Shown in pieces: positions 58,890-64,000 of a stretch of 64,000 bases of DNA (position 1 is the first letter of the stretch; each line of letters starts with the position of its first letter). A program made the position numbers and the translations under genes. The notes under the pieces are model-generated. The model saw only the letters and a list, made by a program, of their open reading frames with translations, did no database searches and was not told the DNA's origin. The DNA is from Bacteroidales bacterium. Lineage in GTDB: Bacteria; Bacteroidota; Bacteroidia; Bacteroidales; UBA932. The DNA lies in NCBI GenBank assembly GCA_017428325.1, contig JAFRRA010000006.1, positions 463,249 through 527,248 of the forward strand, in the 5' to 3' direction.

Positions 58890-58956
58890 CCTGCCGAAGG
58901 CAGGAATTGCACAATAAAAAATCGGGATGACTTATACAGCCGTCCCGATTTTTTCG
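58890..58956 (+). terminator. Terminator region after tsf
   Basis: A small hairpin CCTGCC-GAA-GGCAGG (58890-58904) is followed by the main terminator AATCGGGA/TCCCGATT (about 58920-58951) and a T run. The first hairpin has the same stem as the inner hairpin of the element at 49090-49105. Confidence 0.82.
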
Positions 58957-58986
58957 TATTTTGCACCCAAATAGCGTGTATTTTCT

Positions 58987-61524
58987 ATGAAGAAGTTTTT
59001 TAGAATTTCAGTTATTGCAGCCATCGTAGCCATTTTCTGCGGCAATACAATGTCTGCCCAGAGCAACCTTGAAGAGCGTTTCAAGGCGTTCTCGCAACTT
59101 CTGTCCCCGGAAAAGCTCTACCTGCAGACAGACAGGGAGACTTATTGTGTGGGAGATACTGTCTGGTTCAAAGGATATCTGGTAAACAACTCGATGTCTT
59201 CAGAATTCCCGGAGAGCAACTATATCTATGTGGAACTTCTTACATACTATTATGCAAAGAACGTGTATTCCAACAAGATTGAGGAAACACACAGGATGGC
59301 CCAGAGGGTCAAGATCAAAAGAAGGAACGGCATTCTTCAGGGATATGTCGTGCTGGACAGCGACATGAATACAGGAACGGCTATTCTCAGGGCCTATTCC
59401 TACTGGTCTCTGAATTTCCCTGCAGAGTACATTTACAGCAAGATGATAACCGTCATTAATCCTATGAAGGATAATTTCATCAAAGATCTTGTGGACCATA
59501 AGGTGGACAATACAGATGATTATATAAAGGTTGGAGTACAGAACCCTTTCAAGAAGGAAAAAGAGAAAAAGCATGATGTGGACTGTCAGTTTTTGCCGGA
59601 GAGCGGACGTTATTTTTCCGGCAAGAAGGCTGTCATAGGAGTCAAGTGTGTTGATGAGACTGGATTCGGAATCGCCGTCGAGGGAGAGATACTGGACAAC
59701 AATAACAATAAAGTCGCCGATTTCAAGACGAATTCTCTCGGTATGGGCAAGTTCTCGTTCGTTCCTGTTTCGGTTCTAAGCTATTATGCAAGGATCAGGG
59801 ACGCAAGAGGTGTGGAAAAGAGGATTGAATTACCTTCTGCCGAGGCATCGGGAGCCATGATAAACCTCTCTTACAATGGAGATAACATTATCGCCGAGCT
59901 CTATGCTACAAGCAATTATGATAGGGACTCCCTGTTCTTCATCCTTTCGGACGGTACGGAGATATTCTACATCAAACCTCTCAGTGCGGCAACAAAGCTT
60001 GCGCTTCCGGTCAAAAAACTCGGGGAAGGTGTGAATGTCGCCACTATTGCAGACTCCAAGGGTAATATTTATGCCAAGAGACCGTTCTTTGTGCTTCCAG
60101 TTTCCGAAGGCGGGGTGAAAATGGCTACAGACCGCTCCACATACGGACAGAGGGATCCGGTAACCTGCACCATTACACTTAACCGTCCTGTAAGCGGAGA
60201 CCTTTCCGTTTCAGTGACAGACGATTCTCATGCACCATATCTGGGCTCGGAAGACAACATTGTTTCCTATATGCTGCTTTCTTCCGAAATCAAGGGTTAT
60301 GTGGAAAATCCCCAGAGTTACTTTGACGATGCCGTGGATATAAGGGAGAGGGAAGAGGCTGTAGACCTGCTTATGATGACCCAGGGATGGCAGTATTACG
60401 ATCTTCCTGCCATTTTCAAAGGCCAGTATGAAATGCCGAACTTCGGCAAGGAATATATACAGACAATTTCCGGAAAGGTGAGGAAGGCATCGCTGAGAAG
60501 GGGCCACAGTACCATTGTGTCATTTGTAGCACCTTCCATCAATTTCTCTGCGATGGGTCAGCTTGACTCTGCGGGCTATTTTGAATTGAAGGACATCAAT
60601 TTCCCTGACTCTACCCTGTTTATCGTGAATGCGGTAGGGACGGGTGGAAGAAAGTCTTTCATCCCGTCAATCACCGAGGATTCCTTTGCCCCGGTTATCA
60701 GTTACCAGAGAAGGAGGGAAAGGGTAGATTACTCAAGTGACATTGCCCAGTATATGATTCAGAACTATTATGACAATGGCGGAGAAAAAGTTTATCAGCT
60801 GGATCCTATATATGTCACATCGCAGAGAATGGTAAAGGCGAAAGACAATATCTCTCCTTTCCCGGTCCAGTATTTCAAGCAGGGGCAGCTGAAGACGGAA
60901 GAAGACTTGAAACCATATGTTTCCTATGACCTTATGACATACATCATAGAAAACTGTACTGGAATAAGGTTTGATACGGATACGATTTCCGGAGAAAGGA
61001 AACTTGTTTACAGGGTTCCGGCAACGGCTTCTGAATTTGACTTTACCGAATACGCTGAAATCATAGTATATGTGAACGGTTTCCAGGCACAGTCTTCCAG
61101 CGAACTGGAGCACTATAATGTTGATGAGCTGGAAGCTTTCGTTTATCTTAGGGGTATAGACGCGGCTCCTTTCTCCCCTATGGTAGGCGGTAGCAGTACG
61201 GTACTTCCTGTTATCATGATCAAAACCAAACCAAGTTCCAAGACGGGAATGCCTAAGAACGTGAGCAAGGGATATCCTCTGGGATGGCAGAGGCCAAGGC
61301 AGTTCTACTCTCCAGCATACGATGTCCAGGGTAAGGCTATCAGCCGTTCCGGAAGCGACAAGAGAGCTACGGTTTACTGGGATCCTGCCTTGGGAATTGA
61401 AGACGGAAAGGGAGTTTTCCATTTTAACACATCTGATGGAAAATCCAACTATACGGTTATCATAGAGGGTATTACCAATGATGGCGAATATATATTCTCA
61501 AAGCAGAAAATTAAGAGGGATTGA
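58987..61524 (+). CDS. Large secreted MG2/alpha-2-macroglobulin-like domain protein
   Basis: An 845-residue protein with a signal peptide (GNTMSAQ). KLYLQTDRETYCVGDTVWFKGYLV at the N-terminus is typical of Bacteroidota macroglobulin-like (MG2) surface proteins, and further beta-sandwich segments follow (MATDRSTYGQRDPVTCTITL at about residue 380). The C-terminal part from about 600 (VDYSSDIAQYMIQNYYDN, TYIIENCTGIRF) resembles the plug-like or carboxypeptidase-regulatory region of this family. No thioester CxEQ is seen. It probably sits in the periplasm or at the surface; function unknown. Confidence 0.82.
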   Translation: MKKFFRISVIAAIVAIFCGNTMSAQSNLEERFKAFSQLLSPEKLYLQTDRETYCVGDTVWFKGYLVNNSMSSEFPESNYIYVELLTYYYAKNVYSNKIEETHRMAQRVKIKRRNGILQGYVVLDSDMNTGTAILRAYSYWSLNFPAEYIYSKMITVINPMKDNFIKDLVDHKVDNTDDYIKVGVQNPFKKEKEKKHDVDCQFLPESGRYFSGKKAVIGVKCVDETGFGIAVEGEILDNNNNKVADFKTNSLGMGKFSFVPVSVLSYYARIRDARGVEKRIELPSAEASGAMINLSYNGDNIIAELYATSNYDRDSLFFILSDGTEIFYIKPLSAATKLALPVKKLGEGVNVATIADSKGNIYAKRPFFVLPVSEGGVKMATDRSTYGQRDPVTCTITLNRPVSGDLSVSVTDDSHAPYLGSEDNIVSYMLLSSEIKGYVENPQSYFDDAVDIREREEAVDLLMMTQGWQYYDLPAIFKGQYEMPNFGKEYIQTISGKVRKASLRRGHSTIVSFVAPSINFSAMGQLDSAGYFELKDINFPDSTLFIVNAVGTGGRKSFIPSITEDSFAPVISYQRRRERVDYSSDIAQYMIQNYYDNGGEKVYQLDPIYVTSQRMVKAKDNISPFPVQYFKQGQLKTEEDLKPYVSYDLMTYIIENCTGIRFDTDTISGERKLVYRVPATASEFDFTEYAEIIVYVNGFQAQSSSELEHYNVDELEAFVYLRGIDAAPFSPMVGGSSTVLPVIMIKTKPSSKTGMPKNVSKGYPLGWQRPRQFYSPAYDVQGKAISRSGSDKRATVYWDPALGIEDGKGVFHFNTSDGKSNYTVIIEGITNDGEYIFSKQKIKRD

Positions 61525-61574
61525 TTTTTGAAAGTATCTGTACAGGACAAGAAAAAGGTAAATAAATTATAATT

Positions 61575-63116
61575 ATGAAACATTCAGTAATTTATCCGAG
61601 AATCAGAACACTGCTGGTAGCGGTTCTGATGGGTGCCAGTGCATTGTTGTTATCCAATTGCGGCGGTGGCAGCGGAGGAACAGGCAAGGCAGATCCGGAG
61701 ACACCGAAATCCGGACAGCAGAAATCCAATGCCTGCACCCTCAGTCTTTTCCAGTTCAAGGCTTCCTCAAATCCTGGAATCGCGACAAATCCTTCGGCTA
61801 CAATCGCTAAGATCCAGAATATGAACCTTGTTCTGATAACCGTGCCTGAGACTGCCGACCTGACCAAGCTGGTGCCTACTTGCGGAGTAAGCGCAAACGC
61901 TACGGTGAAGATGGGTGGCAATGATATTGTTTCAGGAGTTACCGCAGTAGATTTTACCAATGACGTGGATCTTGTGGTTACGGCAGAAAACGGAACCAGC
62001 ACAAACAAGTATATAGTCCTTGTACGCAAGGGAGACGCAGAGATGGACGCTCAGGTATATAATATCATGGCAAAGTACAACATACCTGGTATCAGCGTGG
62101 CTACAACCAAGAATGAAGCCCTTGCCTATGCTGCCGGCTACGGCTATGCCAACAAAGACTCTTCTCCTAAGGTCAGGGTTACTCCAACGATGCTTTTCCG
62201 CCTGGCCAGCGTTTCCAAATTCCAGTGCTCGCTTTGCATCCTGACACTCTGTGAGGAAGGACTTCTCAGTCCGGACGATTATGTCTTTGCCCCTGCCGGA
62301 GCCAATGGAGAGGGCAGCAAGGAGGGAGTCCTTCAGAGCATGTACCCGGGAGCTCACGCTAAAGGTGTGGATCAGATAAAGGTTCGCCATCTTCTTACCC
62401 ACACTTCCGGCTGGCAGTATGCCACTACTGATGGTGTGGATCCTATCTTTACAGGAGACGGCAGGTTCTATGGCAAGACACTCAAGCAAAGGGTTGAGTA
62501 TATGGTCAATACTCCTACTTCCTATACTCCTGGAGTAAGTTATTCGTATTATAATCTAGGATACTGTGTCCTTGGACAGATCGTAGAGAAAGTTACCGGC
62601 GGAACATATGAAGCCTATCTCAAGCAGGTGGAGGCAAAGGCTGGTGTTACAGATGTGTGGATGGGCAAGAGCTCGAAGGGGGAAAGAAGGGCGAACGAGG
62701 TATGCTATTATGCACAGCAGAGCACAGACGCATATCAGAACGACATGAATGTGGTGGGCGCCTGCGGTGCGGTTATCAACTCTGCCGTCAGTCTTATGCA
62801 GGTGGTTTGCGCCATGGATTACGGAACGGTTGTGCCTGATATCCTCTCGAAAGAGACTTTGGACCAAATGTACACCAACTACACTTCTTCCGGCAAGGGT
62901 GGTTATGGTTTTGGCTGGAGAATCGGCCACAATACCCTTCCGTGGGCATCATATCACGGTGGAAACATTAATGGAACTGCAACCATCATCGCCAGGGGCA
63001 CCAACAACGTGAACGGAGTCCTGCTCTGCAATTCCAGAAGCTATATAGATGACTTTGACACCGCGATCTATGTTGCGCTGAGCAATATGATGCAAAGGAC
63101 AAACGCCATTTATTGA
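61575..63116 (+). CDS. Serine hydrolase lipoprotein with N-terminal beta-sandwich domain
   Basis: A 513-residue lipoprotein (LLSNC, Cys29). Residues about 45-150 form an Ig/DUF5018-like domain (ACTLSLFQFKA, IVLVRKGDAE). The rest is a class C beta-lactamase-fold hydrolase with Ser212-V-S-Lys215 (RLASVSKFQ), the tyrosine motif in YSYYNLGYCVLG and HGGN near the C-terminus. Likely an esterase or peptidase acting outside the cell. It starts 50 bp after the MG2 gene. Confidence 0.87.
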   Translation: MKHSVIYPRIRTLLVAVLMGASALLLSNCGGGSGGTGKADPETPKSGQQKSNACTLSLFQFKASSNPGIATNPSATIAKIQNMNLVLITVPETADLTKLVPTCGVSANATVKMGGNDIVSGVTAVDFTNDVDLVVTAENGTSTNKYIVLVRKGDAEMDAQVYNIMAKYNIPGISVATTKNEALAYAAGYGYANKDSSPKVRVTPTMLFRLASVSKFQCSLCILTLCEEGLLSPDDYVFAPAGANGEGSKEGVLQSMYPGAHAKGVDQIKVRHLLTHTSGWQYATTDGVDPIFTGDGRFYGKTLKQRVEYMVNTPTSYTPGVSYSYYNLGYCVLGQIVEKVTGGTYEAYLKQVEAKAGVTDVWMGKSSKGERRANEVCYYAQQSTDAYQNDMNVVGACGAVINSAVSLMQVVCAMDYGTVVPDILSKETLDQMYTNYTSSGKGGYGFGWRIGHNTLPWASYHGGNINGTATIIARGTNNVNGVLLCNSRSYIDDFDTAIYVALSNMMQRTNAIY

Positions 63117-63141
63117 TAGCAACTTTTTTCGGATTAAGCAT

Positions 63142-63177
63142 AAAAAGGGGGATAATCAGTTGATTATCCCCTTTTTG
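63142..63177. terminator. Bidirectional terminator between the hydrolase and DUF4251 genes
   Basis: AAAAAGGGG-GATAATCA pairs with TGATTATC-CCCTTTTT around GT, with A and T runs on the two sides. Confidence 0.87.
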
Positions 63178-63201
63178 TTTTAAAGGTATCTTTAAGTTCT
63201 G

Positions 63202-63717
63202 TTACTCCGGATTTGATTTCTTGTAGAAACCAGCCACTCTTGACGGAACGACAGGTCCCTGGAATTTTCTTGTGGCTCCGGAAGAAGGCGTGAAGATCAC
63301 GTCCACAACATTTCCGTTGTCAATCTTAGGCATGGAAATCTTGTATGTACCCTGGATGTGTCTTCCCTGAACCCTGATGACGATAGTCTTGAGGTTGCCC
63401 TTCTTGTCCTTCAGCATCTCATATTCCTTTACCTCCGCGATGTTAGTGTAGGAATTTCCGCAAACCCTGAAACCCTGCATAAACATGTTGGTCTTCTCGT
63501 ATGAAATGAATATGCTGTTGTCCGTCAACTGTTCGCTGATTCCGTCGGAATCTGTGTAGGAAGACGGTACAATAGCCCAGTCCTTTTCCTCGAGAGCCTT
63601 TACGGCAGTCTCGTAGAGAGCCTTCTGCTGAGCGGCCTTCTCCTCCTTGCTGAGCTTCTGCCCGAAGCTAGGAAGAGCAACTATCAGTGCAACTGCAAGA
63701 ATAAAAAACTTTCTCAT
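63202..63717 (-). CDS. DUF4251 secreted protein
   Basis: A 171-residue protein with a signal peptide (ALPSFGQ). The mature part (KALEEKDWAIVPSSYTDSDG, TNMFMQGFRVCGNSY, GRHIQGTYKISMP, FTPSSGATRKFQGPVVPS) matches the DUF4251 pattern common in Bacteroidales. Function unknown; members are often induced under envelope stress, which I recall but cannot show here. Confidence 0.85.
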   Translation of the reverse strand: MRKFFILAVALIVALPSFGQKLSKEEKAAQQKALYETAVKALEEKDWAIVPSSYTDSDGISEQLTDNSIFISYEKTNMFMQGFRVCGNSYTNIAEVKEYEMLKDKKGNLKTIVIRVQGRHIQGTYKISMPKIDNGNVVDVIFTPSSGATRKFQGPVVPSRVAGFYKKSNPE

Positions 63718-63750
63718 CTTTTTTAGTACAATGAAATAATTCTAAAAATT

Positions 63751-63819
63751 AAGCCGGAACAGCCGAATGACCGGCCACTCCGGCTTTTGCAGAGTGTCTT
63801 GGGGTTGGAACCCTAAGAC
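63751..63819 (-). terminator. Hairpin pair downstream of the edge gene
   Basis: On the minus strand, just after the stop at 63829, come GTCTTAGGGTT/AACCCCAAGAC (63796-63819, one mismatch) and AAGCCGGA/TCCGGCTT (63751-63786), the latter followed by AATTTTTAG. Together they form a likely terminator. Confidence 0.65.
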
Positions 63820-63828
63820 CAAACCATA

Positions 63829-64000
63829 CTACAAGGAAGTCCAGGTAGCCACGGAAACACTAGGAGAACGTCCAGTGCGTACACCACCGATGATGTACTC
63901 GTAAACCCTACCGATGTAGAGAGTTCTGGAGTACTGCCAGTTGCTGTAAGCTGTTACAGCGGCACCAGACCTGTACTGGAAGATGTCTCCGCTCTCGGTA
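63829..64000 (-). CDS. C-terminal end of an unidentified protein
   Basis: An open frame enters from the right edge and stops at TAG (63829-63831). The visible 56 residues include SGDIFQYRSGAAVTAYSNWQ and YSRTLYIGRVYEYIIGGVRT and end VSVATWTSL. Serine/tyrosine-rich beta-strand character suggests a secreted protein. No family is recognised from this fragment. Confidence 0.55.
   Translation of the reverse strand, partial: TESGDIFQYRSGAAVTAYSNWQYSRTLYIGRVYEYIIGGVRTGRSPSVSVATWTSL

Overview
The window comes from a Bacteroidota chromosome, most likely a gut or rumen Bacteroidales. The evidence is Bacteroidota-type promoters (TTTG, about 19 nt, TAnnTTTG) in front of many genes, scarce Shine-Dalgarno signals, and lineage-typical families such as SusD-free fimbrillin/LRR lipoproteins, DUF4251, SIMPL, the EnvC/TPR pair, an rplM-rpsI-rpsB-tsf operon and a DAHP synthase-chorismate mutase fusion. 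Base composition is near 50% GC. There is no rRNA, CRISPR array, insertion sequence or prophage. Most of the window is core chromosome with accessory islets.

Layout. 0-10 kb: a deoxynucleoside kinase end, EnvC and a TPR protein, an ECF sigma factor followed by a protein joining an inner-membrane helix to a beta-barrel, an MlaFE-type lipid transporter, Kdo transferase WaaA and a NamZ-type muramidase. 10-16 kb: an M13 peptidase co-transcribed with a small acyl-assembly cluster (AMP ligase, acyl carrier protein, ketoacyl synthase fused to a second synthase-like domain), then a HicAB toxin-antitoxin pair. 16-26 kb: housekeeping genes (comM-like, tsaE, rsmE, tsaC, mutL, rhomboid, ispF). 26-30 kb: tRNA-Gln and tRNA-Met, a structured repeat, a tandem-repeat secreted protein, an SGNH hydrolase and a umuDC SOS operon with its own operator. 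30-37 kb: ssb, cysS, a purine/tRNA deaminase, a PepSY protein, enolase, SIMPL and a decayed TPR-LuxR regulator. 37-40 kb: a small conserved-type peptide and a large LRR lipoprotein. 40-44 kb: a ribosomal operon containing only L3-L4-L23-L2-S19-L22-S3, with its own promoter and terminator. 44-49 kb: GH3, CapA-like, serine hydrolase and lipoprotein genes. 49-55 kb: a shikimate-pathway locus, with aroC, an aroD-aroA fusion and aroB on one strand, diverging from an attenuator-controlled DAHP synthase-chorismate mutase. 55-59 kb: dusB and rplM-rpsI-rpsB-tsf. 59-64 kb: large surface/periplasmic proteins and DUF4251.

The most notable signals are: (i) a degenerate word ATCGCNGA(G) that I count about 57 times on the two strands where about 8 are expected by chance; (ii) a leader-peptide attenuator rich in Phe/Tyr/Trp codons in front of the DAHP synthase gene; (iii) an S10 ribosomal operon cut at both ends, next to a dispersed repeat whose two copies differ by a compensatory base-pair change; (iv) the KS-KS'/ACP/ligase cluster of unknown product; (v) the AroD-AroA fusion; and (vi) an ECF sigma factor whose partner appears to span from cytoplasm to outer membrane.
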